Positions 55,801-64,000 are shown, counted from the first letter of the stretch. The stretch: 64,000 bases of DNA from Bacillus mycoides (GCF_001757995.1 NZ_LXLV01000009.1:156192-220191); one strand, 5' to 3'. Notes: a model not told the origin generated them from the sequence alone. Translations and numbers: made by a program.

Positions 55801-57309
55801 AACGGCCACACTTTCCTTAATGAAATCAGCAATATTTCGTCTATCTGTATCAAGTGCGGCAAGTGGTGAGTCATGCCCAAGTGACCGAATTGGTTCGACG
55901 CCTTTTGTTGCCATCTGTTCAAGGAGCTGAATATGTTCTCGATCCCAGCCGAAAGCAACGTATTGCTTCGTTTCAACTTGAACAGAATCACATAATCCCT
56001 CAGTTTCTTTCGTTTCAGGGATAGATAAGTTTAAATGATAATTGCTAACATCGATTCGTTTCTTAAAACGGTTATATACTTCAATTTGATAATTGTCGTA
56101 TTCATAGAGAACGAGCTCATCTTGTTCATTCCATTTTAATCCAACTTTTTCTCCAGGAGCGAGTGGTTTCGGCTCTGCTACATATTCAGTTGGTGATACA
56201 ACTCCAGGTTCAGAAGAGAAAATATAGGAGCTCTCTGTCTCTACTTTCCAAACTGGGCGTAATCCAAGGGAATCGACACTGAAAACAGCTTCATCTTTAT
56301 AACGTGAAATAATACCAGCTGGACCTTGTGCGAAATGCCCCCAAGCCTCACGTATATAAGTGTATAAGTTTTGTAAGTTTGTTTCGTAAAGTTTTATTTC
56401 ATTAATAATTGGTGGAAATAATATATCCATTGCTTCAAATAAACTGTAGTTATACTGAACGAGAAGGGTTTCTAAGGTGCGGTTTAAATCTTGGGAATCA
56501 CTACCCCCGGCAGTAAGTGGTACATTAATCATTTCAGCTTGATCGCGTAATTTTGCAATCGTGTTAATTTCGCCATTATGTCCGAGAATGCTAAATGGTT
56601 GTACACGAAAAAAATTAGATAACGTATTAGTAGAATAGCGATTATGTCCCAGTGTCATAGTTGAAGCGATAAGTGGGTGTTGTAAATCATTGTAATAAGC
56701 AACGAGTGTATCGCCAGCACCGAGAACTTTATATACAACATGGTCATGACTTAATGAGGCAACATGAATTGCTTCATTTTCTTCTATTTTTATCGTTACA
56801 GAAAATAATGTTTGTTCAATATTTTTAACTTCACTTTCAGCGATAAGGGCAATTTGCCAAAATAAAGGTTCTTCCTGTTTACCAAGAGGACCGAGTGCAT
56901 CTGAGTTTATTACATCATCATTCTCGAGAACAATTGTAAATTTTTCATTGTTTAGTTGTGTACGAATGTAAGCTTTTAACTCAACAATGTTTTCTTTTTT
57001 GTTTAGAAAAAAATGTCCAACGATAAAGTGGGGATGATCCACAATCGTTGGATTATATCCGCTACTTTTCAGTTTTTCATTCCAAAGTGCTTTTGGTATG
57101 TCGATATGAATTCCGATACCATCTCCTTCGCCATTAATGAAACCAGCTCTATGATTCATTTTGACTAGTGATTGTATACAAAGATCGATGTTTTCTTTTG
57201 TAGGAATTCTTCGTTTTTCCATAACGGAAACGATTCCACACGCATCATGTTCTGCATTTTTATAATTCCGAAATAAAGACGGTGTCCATTTGTTTTTTTT
57301 ATTGAGCAT
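52873..57309 (-). CDS. gltB: Glutamate synthase large subunit (GltB-type)
   Basis: Transfers the amide of glutamine to 2-oxoglutarate to give glutamate. The 1478-residue protein has the glutamine amidotransferase domain with the nucleophile Cys in EHDACGIVSVME (about residue 23, preceded by a short propeptide). A central region is followed by the FMN-binding synthase domain with GGSDSQDLN and the cluster motif CTTCRGCHLDTCHVGIATQ (about 1090). A glxB-type C-terminal beta helix (from about 1220) ends it. The partner NADPH subunit is not next to it. bcr1 follows the stop. A structured region lies before the start. Confidence 0.93.
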   Translation of the reverse strand: MLNKKNKWTPSLFRNYKNAEHDACGIVSVMEKRRIPTKENIDLCIQSLVKMNHRAGFINGEGDGIGIHIDIPKALWNEKLKSSGYNPTIVDHPHFIVGHFFLNKKENIVELKAYIRTQLNNEKFTIVLENDDVINSDALGPLGKQEEPLFWQIALIAESEVKNIEQTLFSVTIKIEENEAIHVASLSHDHVVYKVLGAGDTLVAYYNDLQHPLIASTMTLGHNRYSTNTLSNFFRVQPFSILGHNGEINTIAKLRDQAEMINVPLTAGGSDSQDLNRTLETLLVQYNYSLFEAMDILFPPIINEIKLYETNLQNLYTYIREAWGHFAQGPAGIISRYKDEAVFSVDSLGLRPVWKVETESSYIFSSEPGVVSPTEYVAEPKPLAPGEKVGLKWNEQDELVLYEYDNYQIEVYNRFKKRIDVSNYHLNLSIPETKETEGLCDSVQVETKQYVAFGWDREHIQLLEQMATKGVEPIRSLGHDSPLAALDTDRRNIADFIKESVAVVTNPAIDRDREVEHFSTRTVLGERPGLLDNSKQPFIIEMLSPIILEGNLAQSIAADLHTITYEQLIQLFITHSSVSTISVTFSPSETLQIALNRISSEAIAAVKNGASLLLLDDAKSHQNGLLWIDPHLVTAKVHQALTENKLRRKCSLVIRSGALRSLHDIVTLYGLGADGINPYLLFATVNDETKAPIANLYTALNKGLEKVISTIGIHELRGYGRLFSSIGLHEEIANILQITNFCGSNNLTFSLESLAEDAKIRADDYNNPKVRMRKSFHIFPRIWKAIGDVAKGNSYDDYRDKLSELEENTPIAIRHLVQTKQAQHVVPTEEVSIGIHNHDLPFIISSMSFGSQNEIAFRAYAEAADQLNMISLNGEGGEIKDMIGKYPHTRGQQVASGRFGVNAELLNSSNLIEIKIGQGAKPGEGGHLPGSKVTAKIAEARNATIGSDLISPSNNHDIYSIEDLAQMITEIKTANHLAKVAVKVPVVPNIGTIAVGIAKAGADFINISGFDGGTGAARIHALQHVGLPVEIGVKAAHNALLEANMRHKVEIWADGGIRSVNDALKIMLLGANRIGFGTLSMIAIGCTTCRGCHLDTCHVGIATQIESEAQAKEHGLRRFVPRELESAVTGLLNLFTTFSTELKRLTGQLGYTNLQDIVGRSDLLEQTRGKDLLDLRNLIQTIEDSSVKITASVQEKQFKTTNSLQSKELVSVGVEQRVMGGLESCYRIRSKLYENTHLEPLTLKYTNGSVPGNGLGAYNSENLFIHVNGGAQDGIGKTSFGGGIYITKAKGKDGTYYNGSVGKGFGYGAQKGALYVQGNADARAGIRLSGADMIIGGRITKPLREKEQGNIGVYSNIKGFAFEYMTNGRALVLGDPGPWICAGMTGGVVYLRHEPNLGLTEHALKRRIAKGANVTLQPISKNGLQDVNELLLDYIRVLNEHEQYEEVALLTPLLDDIQLHFYEIIPKKEQADPSISTE

Positions 57310-57347
57310 CCGTCAATCCCCCCTCTGGAAAATGAATTTTGAATAAT

Positions 57348-57392
57348 CTTACTATTTAAGGCATGAACTGCCTTGTATACAGGGATAGTAAG
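57348..57392 (-). promoter_or_regulatory. Dyad region upstream of gltB
   Basis: CTTACTAT (57348-57355) and ATAGTAAG (57385-57392) enclose an AAGGC/GCCTT hairpin and a TGTATACA palindrome. It could be an operator or a leader RNA fold; which one is not decided. Confidence 0.4.
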
Positions 57393-57461
57393 GATATAAA
57401 AGAATATAAAACAGATAATTATGAATAATTATACTATTAATGAGGGATTTATGAAATAGAA

Positions 57462-57499
57462 AAAAGGAAAAAAGAAAGATGGGCTTTCTTTTTTCCTTT
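57462..57499 (-). terminator. Terminator of gsaB
   Basis: AAAAGGAAAAAAGAAAG and CTTTCTTTTTTCCTTTT form a 17-bp perfect stem beyond the gsaB stop. Confidence 0.85.
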
Positions 57500-57511
57500 T
57501 GAATGAAGAGA

Positions 57512-58810
57512 TTATTTATTGTTCGCTAGGGTAGAAAATGCTCTGCCAACAGCTTCAATTGTATATTCAATATCTTCTTTTGTATGTTCTGTCGTTAAGA
57601 ACCATGCTTCATATTTAGAAGGTGCTAAATTAATACCTTCTTGTAGCATCAGCTTGAAGAATCTACCGAACATTTCACCATCTGTATTTTTGGCTGCATC
57701 GTAATCTTCAATTGTATTTGTCGTGAAGTATACAGTTAATGCACCCTTTAGACGGTTTACTGTAATATCGATGTTATGTTTTGTAGCTTGATCTAAAATT
57801 CCTTTTTCAAGCATTGCGCCAAGTGCATCTAATTTCTCGTATACGCCTTCTTGTTGAAGTACTTCTAAGCAGGCAATACCTGATGCCATAGAAGCAGGGT
57901 TCCCCGCCATTGTACCAGCTTGGTATGCAGGGCCGAGCGGTGCAACTTGTTCCATAATTTCTTTCTTACCACCGTAAGCACCAATTGGAAGTCCACCACC
58001 GATAACTTTACCAAGTGCTGTTAAATCTGGGGTTACGCCAAGTAAGTCTTGAGCGCCGCCATACATAAAGCGGAAAGCAGTAATAACTTCATCGTAAATT
58101 ACTAGTGCACCAGCTTCGTGAACAAGTTCATTAACTTTTTCAAGGAAGCCAGGTTTCGGCTCAACAATACCGAAGTTTCCAACGATTGGCTCTACAAGGA
58201 TAGCTGCTACTTCATGTCCCCATTTATCTAACGCTTCTTTTAAAGTTTCTACATTATTAAATGGAACAGTAATAACTTCTTGAGCGATACTTTGTGGCAC
58301 ACCAGCTGAATCAGGAATTCCAAGAGTAGAAGGACCAGAGCCAGCTGCTACAAGTACTAAATCGGAATGACCGTGGTAACAACCAGCGAATTTCATAATT
58401 TTTGTGCGGCCAGTGTAAGCACGAGCAACACGAATGGTTGTCATAACGGATTCTGTCCCAGAGTTTACGAAGCGAACTTTATCTAGAGCGGGCATTGCTT
58501 CTTTTAACATTTTTGCGAATTTTACTTCTAATGCTGTTGGAGTACCGTATAGTACGCCGTTTTCAGCCGCTGTTTTAATTGCTTCTGTTACGTGTGGGTG
58601 AGCATGTCCAGTAATAATAGGGCCATACGCTGCTAAATAGTCGATATATTTATTTCCATCTACATCCCAGAAATAAGCACCTTTTCCGCGTTCCATTGCA
58701 ACAGGAGAACCGCCTCCAACTGCTTTAAAAGAGCGGGAAGGACTATTAACACCACCAACGATATGTTCTAAAGCTTCTTTATGTAACGCTTCTGATTTTG
58801 TGAAATTCAC
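57512..58810 (-). CDS. gsaB: Glutamate-1-semialdehyde 2,1-aminomutase (second copy)
   Basis: Makes 5-aminolevulinate for haem from glutamate-1-semialdehyde, using pyridoxal phosphate. The 432-residue protein has [16 protein letters not shown] at the start, [20 protein letters not shown] and the PLP Lys in [19 protein letters not shown] (about residue 268). The position before bcp-perR matches B. subtilis gsaB, so it is the second copy besides hemL in the hem operon. Start at 58810 behind AAGGAGATG. Confidence 0.94.
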   Translation of the reverse strand: MNFTKSEALHKEALEHIVGGVNSPSRSFKAVGGGSPVAMERGKGAYFWDVDGNKYIDYLAAYGPIITGHAHPHVTEAIKTAAENGVLYGTPTALEVKFAKMLKEAMPALDKVRFVNSGTESVMTTIRVARAYTGRTKIMKFAGCYHGHSDLVLVAAGSGPSTLGIPDSAGVPQSIAQEVITVPFNNVETLKEALDKWGHEVAAILVEPIVGNFGIVEPKPGFLEKVNELVHEAGALVIYDEVITAFRFMYGGAQDLLGVTPDLTALGKVIGGGLPIGAYGGKKEIMEQVAPLGPAYQAGTMAGNPASMASGIACLEVLQQEGVYEKLDALGAMLEKGILDQATKHNIDITVNRLKGALTVYFTTNTIEDYDAAKNTDGEMFGRFFKLMLQEGINLAPSKYEAWFLTTEHTKEDIEYTIEAVGRAFSTLANNK

Positions 58811-58937
58811 TACAATTCATCTCCTTACAAAAATCTATGTATTATTCTAACATGTTTTTTGAAAAGACGTATTGTTTGTGATAGAAGGAGCAGTTGGGTA
58901 AACTATTCGTTGTGACATTTAGGAAGGGGGTCCGATT

Positions 58938-59951
58938 ATGAAATCGGTAATTGAGGTACAAGGGTTACGTAAAGAGTTTACAGCCTATTCAAGTCGTCCG
59001 GGCTTAAAGGGTGCATTTCGCGATTTATTAAATCGTAATTATAAAATAGTACCAGCAGTAAATGATGTTTCTTTTACTGTAAAGCAAGGTGAAATGGTTG
59101 GTTATATTGGTGAGAATGGTGCTGGTAAATCAACGACGATTAAAATGCTTACAGGGATTTTGACTCCGACATCAGGACAAATTACAGTGAATGGAATGAA
59201 TCCACACAAACAGAGAGAAGAATTTGTAAGAACAATCGGTGTTGTGTTTGGTCAGCGTTCACAGCTTTGGTGGGATATTGCTGTACAAGAATCATTTCGT
59301 TTATTGAAGAAAGTGTACGGTGTATCAGACGCTCAGTATAAGGAACATATGGAACATGTTATTGAAACGTTAGATATCGGTCCTTTATTAGATAAACCGG
59401 TACGAAAATTATCTCTTGGTCAAAGAATGCGTTGTGAATTAGCAGCGGCGTTAATTCATAATCCGCCGTTATTATTTTTAGATGAGCCAACAATTGGACT
59501 AGATGTTCTTGTGAAATTGAAAATACGAGAATTCTTAAAAGAGATGAATGAACGTTATAAAACAACAATTTTATTAACGACGCATGATATTACTGATATT
59601 GAAGCTTTATGTGAACGCGTCATCATGCTTGATGAAGGAAATATTATGTATGACGGATCTTTAGATAATCTTCGTACGCAGTGGGGAGTAGAGAAGGAAA
59701 TACATTTTCAGTTTGTTGCCCCAGTTTCATACCAGGAGTTATCAATGGTTATGCCAGATAGTCATGTTGCTTGGTCAAAGGCGAAAGAAGAAAACGCATG
59801 GGTTGCAAAAATACCGAATGAAGAAGTTATCATTTCTATGTTGATTTCTAAAGTAGTACAAGCCTTTCAAATTAAAGATTTGAAAATTAACGAAGTGTCT
59901 ACAGAGGAAATTATTCGTAACATTTATGAAGAAGGTATTATGCATGGGTAA
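58938..59951 (+). CDS. ABC transporter ATP-binding protein
   Basis: A 337-residue ATPase. Walker A is GENGAGKSTTIKML (about residue 60), the signature is LSLGQRMRCELAAALI (about 155), Walker B is LLFLDEPTIGLD and a switch His follows in TTHDITDIEAL. The extra C-terminal domain of about 80 residues is common in ABC-2 exporters. AGGAAGGGGG ribosome site. The permease gene overlaps its end by 8 bases, so the three genes form one operon. The substrate is unknown. Confidence 0.92.
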   Translation: MKSVIEVQGLRKEFTAYSSRPGLKGAFRDLLNRNYKIVPAVNDVSFTVKQGEMVGYIGENGAGKSTTIKMLTGILTPTSGQITVNGMNPHKQREEFVRTIGVVFGQRSQLWWDIAVQESFRLLKKVYGVSDAQYKEHMEHVIETLDIGPLLDKPVRKLSLGQRMRCELAAALIHNPPLLFLDEPTIGLDVLVKLKIREFLKEMNERYKTTILLTTHDITDIEALCERVIMLDEGNIMYDGSLDNLRTQWGVEKEIHFQFVAPVSYQELSMVMPDSHVAWSKAKEENAWVAKIPNEEVIISMLISKVVQAFQIKDLKINEVSTEEIIRNIYEEGIMHG

Positions 59952-60735
59952 GTATATTGAAATGATTCGGATTCGTTTTTTAATGATGCTTGCGTATCGT
60001 ACAAATTATTACAGCGGGATTTTAATTTATACGATTAACATTGGTGCGTATTATTTTTTATGGCAAGCAATTTATAGCGGGAAAGAGAATATTGAAAGTT
60101 TATCTATTTCACAAATGACTACGTATATTGCGATCGCATGGATGGCACGCGCTTTTTATTTCAATAATATAGATAGAGAAATTGCGATGGAAATTCAAGA
60201 AGGACGTGTGGCGGTAGAGCTAATTCGTCCATATAATTATTTAGGTATGAAAGTTATGCAAGGGCTTGGAGAAGGGATATTTCGTTTTGCTTTCTTTTCG
60301 ATTCCAGGCATGGTTATTGTTACGTTATTATTTTCATTACAAATTACAACGAATTTTCAAACGTGGTTATATTTCTTCCTATCTTTAATATTTAGTTTTA
60401 TCATTAATACACAAATAAATTTAATGACAGGAATGCTTACATTCTTCTTATTTAATAATAGTGGAATTATGTATGCGAAACGTGTTGTCATCGATTTATT
60501 TTCTGGTTTATTATTACCGATTAGTTTTTATCCGTTATGGGCCCAAAAAGCAATGGTGTTTTTACCGTTTCAAGCAATTAGTTATATTCCGAGTATGATT
60601 TTCTCTGAAGGTATACAAGGAAGTAAGTTATATGAAGCTTTATTATTTCAAGTGATTTGGGAAATTATACTTATTATTCCAATTGTACTGATGTGGAAAA
60701 CGGCGAGAAAACGTCTAATCGTACAAGGGGGATGA
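59944..60735 (+). CDS. ABC-2 type permease
   Basis: A 263-residue membrane protein with six hydrophobic segments (IEMIRIRFLMMLAYRTNYYS at the start), of the DUF990-like ABC-2 group. It overlaps the ATPase gene by 8 bases and ends 4 bases before the second permease. The pair of permeases and one ATPase suggest an export complex; substrate unknown. Confidence 0.87.
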   Translation: MGKYIEMIRIRFLMMLAYRTNYYSGILIYTINIGAYYFLWQAIYSGKENIESLSISQMTTYIAIAWMARAFYFNNIDREIAMEIQEGRVAVELIRPYNYLGMKVMQGLGEGIFRFAFFSIPGMVIVTLLFSLQITTNFQTWLYFFLSLIFSFIINTQINLMTGMLTFFLFNNSGIMYAKRVVIDLFSGLLLPISFYPLWAQKAMVFLPFQAISYIPSMIFSEGIQGSKLYEALLFQVIWEIILIIPIVLMWKTARKRLIVQGG

Positions 60736-60739
60736 CAAG

Positions 60740-61525
60740 ATGATATATATAAAATTATTTTTGCAATATGCAAGTCAATATATAAAAACAAAATTGGAGT
60801 ATCGTGGCGATTTTATCGTCGGGTTACTTTCAGATTTATCACTACAAGCTGTTAATTTAATCTTCATTCTCGTTGTGTTTGGGCATACCCAAGCACTAAA
60901 AGGGTGGAGCCGAGAAGAAGTAATCTTTATTTATGGTTTCTTTTTAGTACCGTTTGCCATTTTTTCAGCTTTCTTTAATATATGGGACTTTAATGATCGT
61001 TACATTATTAAAGGAGAAATGGACCGTATATTAACGAGACCGATTCATAGTTTATTTCAAATTATATTAGAAAGAATGGAACTTGAATCTTTAATTGGAG
61101 CTATTACGGGGATTATTGTGATGGGTTATGCAGCGATGGAGCTGCAATTATCTTTTTACTGGTATGATTTCTTCTTATTCCTACTTATGGTAGGGGGAGG
61201 AGCACTTGTGTATGGCGGGATATTTGTTACGCTTGCAAGTCTTGGCTTTTGGTCGGATGCGAAAAGTTCCATTATGCCGCTTATGTATAACATAGGGAAT
61301 TATGGACGCTACCCTGTTGATATTTATAACCGTGTTATTCGCTTTGTTTTAACGTTCGTTTTACCGTTTGCATTTGTTGGGGTATATCCAGCAGCATACT
61401 TTTTAAGAAAAACAGAGTGGAATAGCTATGCTTTCGCAACGCCAATTGTTGGTGTTATCTGTTTTACTATTGCAATTACCCTCTGGAATCAAGGGGTTAA
61501 ACGATATCGTGGTGCAGGGAATTAA
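60740..61525 (+). CDS. ABC-2 type permease (second)
   Basis: A 261-residue membrane protein with about six hydrophobic segments (LEYRGDFIVGLLSDLSLQAV; ILERMELESLIGAITGIIVM), homologous in layout to the preceding permease. It ends the ABC operon. GGGGGATGA ribosome site before the ATG. Substrate unknown; the same DUF990-like family. Confidence 0.87.
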   Translation: MIYIKLFLQYASQYIKTKLEYRGDFIVGLLSDLSLQAVNLIFILVVFGHTQALKGWSREEVIFIYGFFLVPFAIFSAFFNIWDFNDRYIIKGEMDRILTRPIHSLFQIILERMELESLIGAITGIIVMGYAAMELQLSFYWYDFFLFLLMVGGGALVYGGIFVTLASLGFWSDAKSSIMPLMYNIGNYGRYPVDIYNRVIRFVLTFVLPFAFVGVYPAAYFLRKTEWNSYAFATPIVGVICFTIAITLWNQGVKRYRGAGN

Positions 61526-61597
61526 TTATAGAAGCTTGCTCGTTTCTAAGGGATAAATCAGCTACAGTCCTCATACATATAAAATGAGGTGGAGGAC

Positions 61598-62002
61598 ATG
61601 TTATGGGGATTTATTCTATTAATTGCAGCAATCGCTATTTTGAGAAGTGTCCAATTATTATGGAGTTCATATTCAAATTCCAATCGTTTCTTTTCGCTGT
61701 ACAATTTAGCTACGTTGTTTTTAATTTATACAACGGTACTGATTGCGTTTGGATTAAGTTATGTTGTGCTAGAGGAAATGGGTTTTGCAGTTTTGAAAGA
61801 AGATGGGGATAGGCTAAGTGCTCATTCCTTTCAACTCGTTGAAATATGTTTATATTTTAGCGCGGTTACTTTATTGTCCGTTGGATATGGTGATATAGCT
61901 CCGATTGGAATCGGAAGATGGATTGCAATTGGAGAAGCGCTAATTGGATATACATTACCGTTTGCCTTTGTGGTAAGGGCGGTAACGGACAATGAAAAAT
62001 AA
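61598..62002 (+). CDS. Two-TM potassium channel family protein
   Basis: 134 residues: a first membrane segment (LWGFILLIAAIAIL), another in the middle and a pore loop LSVGYGDIAPIG (about 100) holding the GYGD selectivity filter of K+ channels. A third hydrophobic stretch closes the protein. There is no cytosolic regulatory domain. I choose the ATG at 61598 after GGTGGAGG. Likely a small K+ channel; selectivity is from the motif only. Confidence 0.82.
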   Translation: MLWGFILLIAAIAILRSVQLLWSSYSNSNRFFSLYNLATLFLIYTTVLIAFGLSYVVLEEMGFAVLKEDGDRLSAHSFQLVEICLYFSAVTLLSVGYGDIAPIGIGRWIAIGEALIGYTLPFAFVVRAVTDNEK

Positions 62003-62046
62003 GTTAGCATTTGTTATAGTAATAGAAAAGAAAAGGAGTGATAACA

Positions 62047-62502
62047 ATGATCACAGTAGGAGAAATAGCACCGGAATTCACATTAGAGGGAAGTACCGGA
62101 GAACAAATTCGCTTAGCTGACTTCCGAGGTAAAAATGTAGTTTTATATTTTTACCCGAAAGATATGACTCCAGGGTGTACAACTGAAGCATGTGATTTTC
62201 GTGATGCATATGGATTATTCCAAGAGAAGGACACAGTCATCCTTGGTGTAAGTCCTGATTCGGTGAACAGACATATGAAATTCATCGAGAAGCATGAGCT
62301 TCCATTTGTACTTTTAGTAGATGAAGATCATAAAGTAGCAGAATTGTACGATGTTTGGAAGTTGAAAAAGAACTTTGGAAAAGAGTACATGGGAATCGAG
62401 CGTTCTACATTCCTTATCAATAAAGATGGCGAACTTGTAAAAGAATGGCGTAAAGTGAAAGTGAAAGAACATATTGAGGACGTTCTTTCTTATATAAAAT
62501 AA
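62047..62502 (+). CDS. bcp: Thiol peroxidase Bcp (peroxiredoxin)
   Basis: Reduces hydrogen and organic peroxides with thioredoxin. 151 residues: FTLEGSTGEQIRLADFRGKN, then YFYPKDMTPGCTTEACDFRD. The peroxidatic Cys lies in PGCTTEAC (about residue 43) with the resolving Cys five residues later, the atypical 2-Cys Bcp pattern. AAAGGAG lies 8 bases before the ATG at 62047; an in-frame GTG nine bases upstream is inside the spacer. Its neighbour perR supports a peroxide role. Confidence 0.93.
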   Translation: MITVGEIAPEFTLEGSTGEQIRLADFRGKNVVLYFYPKDMTPGCTTEACDFRDAYGLFQEKDTVILGVSPDSVNRHMKFIEKHELPFVLLVDEDHKVAELYDVWKLKKNFGKEYMGIERSTFLINKDGELVKEWRKVKVKEHIEDVLSYIK

Positions 62503-62614
62503 ATCTATATTAATGTGGAGAAAAAATACATATGTAAGGCATGCGTCTATACATATTTTCTTGCGATACATAAAGTGAAAGTGTAGGGCATACCTCCTCA
62601 GATGATAGTATTCC

Positions 62615-62639
62615 AAGTGCGATTATGTCGCACTTTTTT
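62615..62639 (+). terminator. Terminator downstream of bcp
   Basis: AAGTGCG and CGCACTT with a 7-base loop and a T-run; bidirectional only in part. Confidence 0.8.
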
Positions 62640-62723
62640 CTATGTAAATGTATAGGAAATGGGGGAAGGTACATAAGAATAAGGATATGTATCTAAATAA
62701 ACCACATAGTTATAGTAGAAATA

Positions 62724-62752
62724 TTGACGATTTATAAGAAAAGGAGTACACT
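62724..62752 (+). promoter_or_regulatory. perR promoter (sigma-A)
   Basis: TTGACG, a 17-base spacer and TACACT. It stands 46 bases before the perR start. Confidence 0.6.
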
Positions 62753-62754
62753 CT

Positions 62755-62769
62755 TTATAAGAATTATAA
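62755..62769 (+). promoter_or_regulatory. Per box (PerR operator)
   Basis: TTATAAGAATTATAA matches the consensus TTATAATNATTATAA at all but one fixed position. It is directly after the -10, so PerR should repress its own gene. Confidence 0.78.
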
Positions 62770-62797
62770 AATAATAATCCGTATAGAATCGGGGTGC

Positions 62798-63232
62798 ATG
62801 ACGGTGGTCAAAGAAGAATTAAAAGAAGCGCTAGAAATGCTGAAAAATACGGGTGTACGCATTACTCCACAGCGTCATGCTATTTTAGAGTACCTTGTGG
62901 AATCTATGACGCACCCAACAGCGGATGACATTTATAAAGCATTAGAAGGTAAGTTTCCAAATATGAGTGTTGCAACTGTCTATAATAACTTACGTGTGTT
63001 TAAAGAAGTTGGACTTGTAAAGGAATTAACTTATGGAGATGCTTCAAGTAGATTTGATTATGTTACAAGTCAACATTATCATGTGATTTGCGAAAAATGT
63101 GGTAAGATTGTTGATTTTCCTTATGGAGGTTTGGAAAAACTTGAAGAGGAAGCTGCAAAAACGACAGGCTTCGTTATTAATAGTCATCGCTTAGAAATTT
63201 ATGGCGTTTGTCTAGAGTGTCATAAGGCGTAA
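62798..63232 (+). CDS. perR: Peroxide-responsive repressor PerR
   Basis: A metal-dependent Fur-family repressor of peroxide defence genes. 144 residues: the winged helix [19 protein letters not shown] and [20 protein letters not shown], then the regulatory metal site (His in [14 protein letters not shown]) and structural zinc cysteines CEKCGK and CLECHK. The Asp/His arrangement DYVTSQHYH is PerR-like. The start ATG at 62798 has GGGGTG close upstream. Confidence 0.96.
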   Translation: MTVVKEELKEALEMLKNTGVRITPQRHAILEYLVESMTHPTADDIYKALEGKFPNMSVATVYNNLRVFKEVGLVKELTYGDASSRFDYVTSQHYHVICEKCGKIVDFPYGGLEKLEEEAAKTTGFVINSHRLEIYGVCLECHKA

Positions 63233-63288
63233 TATATAATAAAGAAAGAGGCTGACGGCTATACGTCGACCTCTTTCTTTATTATATA
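63233..63288. terminator. Long bidirectional terminator, perR / ygzB
   Basis: Perfect 19-bp arms (AATAAAGAAAGAGG / CCTCTTTCTTTATT core) with an inner GACG/CGTC hairpin between the convergent genes. Confidence 0.9.
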
Positions 63289-63295
63289 TACCTAT

Positions 63296-63652
63296 TTAGG
63301 ATTTATAGCTCTTCTTATTATATTTCTCATCAAATTCTTTTCCTTCTAGATTTCGATCAAGTGTTAAAGGTTGATTGCAATGCATACATGCGTCGACACG
63401 ACCGAGCATTTTTGTTGGTTTATCGCAGCTTGGACAAATAATTTGTATCGTTTTTGTAGATAACATACCAATCCAAAAGTAAACAACAGTGCTAGCGATG
63501 ACAGCTAAAAAACCAACCATCATAAAGGTTGTCATAATAATGATGTTTTCGCGAAAAAAGACACCTAAGTATGCAATGAAGAGGCCGATAAATACTAAGC
63601 TCAATGCAAAGGTTCGGATTTTATTAATTTTGTTCGAATATTTAATGCTCAT
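63296..63652 (-). CDS. ygzB: UPF0295 family membrane protein YgzB
   Basis: A 118-residue protein: [20 protein letters not shown] and a second hydrophobic segment, then a zinc-ribbon-like end [20 protein letters not shown]. Matches YgzB, which lies between perR and an rrn operon in B. subtilis too. Start ATG 63652 after GGTGAG; an upstream ATG would add 17 residues without a ribosome site. Function unknown. Confidence 0.88.
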   Translation of the reverse strand: MSIKYSNKINKIRTFALSLVFIGLFIAYLGVFFRENIIIMTTFMMVGFLAVIASTVVYFWIGMLSTKTIQIICPSCDKPTKMLGRVDACMHCNQPLTLDRNLEGKEFDEKYNKKSYKS

Positions 63653-63815
63653 TCTCACCACACTCCTATAATAATAATATAACATAAAATTTAGAATTTT
63701 CACTCGTTTGTAAATTTAGTAAAATGATAAGGAGTGTATCTATGTGTAAAGAATGAATGGGGAGAGATGGTTTTTTAAGCTTTTAACGGGATGTGAATTT
63801 TTTTTATAAAAAGTA

Positions 63816-63844
63816 TTGACCCTACATATACTGCATGATATATT
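63816..63844 (+). promoter_or_regulatory. rrn operon promoter P1
   Basis: TTGACC, a 17-base spacer and TATATT, followed about 60 bases later by a second promoter. Tandem P1/P2 arrangement typical of Bacillus rRNA operons. Confidence 0.78.
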
Positions 63845-63903
63845 AATAAACGTCGCTGATGCGGAAACGCAGTAAACGACAAAAAAGAAATTGAAAAACT
63901 TAG

Positions 63904-63932
63904 TTGACATCGAAAAACGAAGATGTTAACAT
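63904..63932 (+). promoter_or_regulatory. rrn operon promoter P2
   Basis: A perfect -35 TTGACA, 17 bases and TAACAT. Confidence 0.82.
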
Positions 63933-64000
63933 AAGGAAGTCGCAAGTGAGCGACCAAGTAGTTCTTTGAAAACTGAACGAAACAAACAACGTGAACGTCA
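63933..64000 (+). other. Leader of an rRNA operon (partial)
   Basis: Contains GAGCGACCAAG and a boxA-like TTCTTTGAAAACTGAAC element, as found before 16S rRNA genes in Bacillus. The 16S gene itself lies outside the window. Confidence 0.82.

Larger units (their letters stand above)
62503..62797. other. Spacer between bcp and perR
   Basis: Holds a terminator (62615-62639), the perR promoter and a Per box. A short minus-strand frame of 14 codons near 62590 follows a GAGGAGG but is too close to it; I do not call a gene. Confidence 0.6.

Noticed and set aside
62520-62600. Short minus-strand frame near a GAGGAGG sequence
   Set aside because: Only 14 codons, and the ribosome site touches the ATG, leaving no spacer.

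Overview
The window is a piece of a low-GC Firmicute chromosome and almost certainly comes from the Bacillus cereus group (B. cereus, thuringiensis or anthracis type). The reasons are the gene order, which follows the B. subtilis yfk-yfj-yfh-yga region; the spore proteins SspK and SspE; and eight copies of an about 155-bp repeat that matches the B. cereus group element bcr1. Nothing here looks like a prophage, plasmid, transposase gene or CRISPR array. The window ends in the promoter and leader of a ribosomal RNA operon, just past perR and ygzB.

Layout. 1-9.4 kb: signal peptidase, a TPR plus degenerate-GTPase protein, DedA, a one-domain EamA transporter under a Fur-type box, small genes, a Ca2+/H+ exchanger, YfkD and a radical SAM enzyme. 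9.5-15.9 kb: class I fumarase, PdaA (spore cortex), a 3-methyladenine glycosylase, RlmCD and TruA. 16.4-21.6 kb: a sigma-54 activator diverging from a small biotinyl-like gene, an amino acid permease and an M20 peptidase, with a visible -24/-12 promoter. 21.7-28.2 kb: regulator, YtaF, glutaminase, GlcNAc PTS and a membrane-anchored serine hydrolase. 28.4-34.3 kb: a six-gene sugar operon with two small Lsm-like proteins, two tandem-GT2 proteins, a nucleotide-sugar dehydrogenase and an epimerase. 34.5-37.7 kb: pflBA behind a Rex-like box. 37.9-43 kb: ugtP with a structured leader, a cluster of DnaA boxes, yfhE, an acetyltransferase with a tRNA-like leader, an amidohydrolase and an SDR protein. 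43.1-48.7 kb: recX, yfhH, small spore genes, yfhJ, yfhP, mutY and sspE. 49-63.7 kb: ygaC, ygaD, ygaE, a glutamate synthase large subunit, gsaB, a three-gene ABC exporter, an ion channel, bcp, perR and ygzB.

How the genes fit together. Much of the window is housekeeping (RNA modification, DNA repair, redox defence) mixed with sporulation functions (PdaA, SspK, SspE, YtaF, probably the sugar operon). PerR and Bcp form a peroxide-defence neighbourhood, with a Per box overlapping the start of perR transcription. The pfl genes carry the anaerobic pyruvate route.

The strongest unexplained signals are non-coding. At 39523-39713 there are four consensus DnaA boxes, three near-matches and a 24-bp palindrome. 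At 40627-40758 a degenerate tRNA fold lies in the leader of an acetyltransferase gene and can pair with downstream sequence instead of folding as a tRNA. A three-way-junction-like leader precedes ugtP. sspE carries a very recent in-frame 111-bp duplication. Several bcr1 copies sit exactly at stop codons, and one supplies the C-terminus of a permease.
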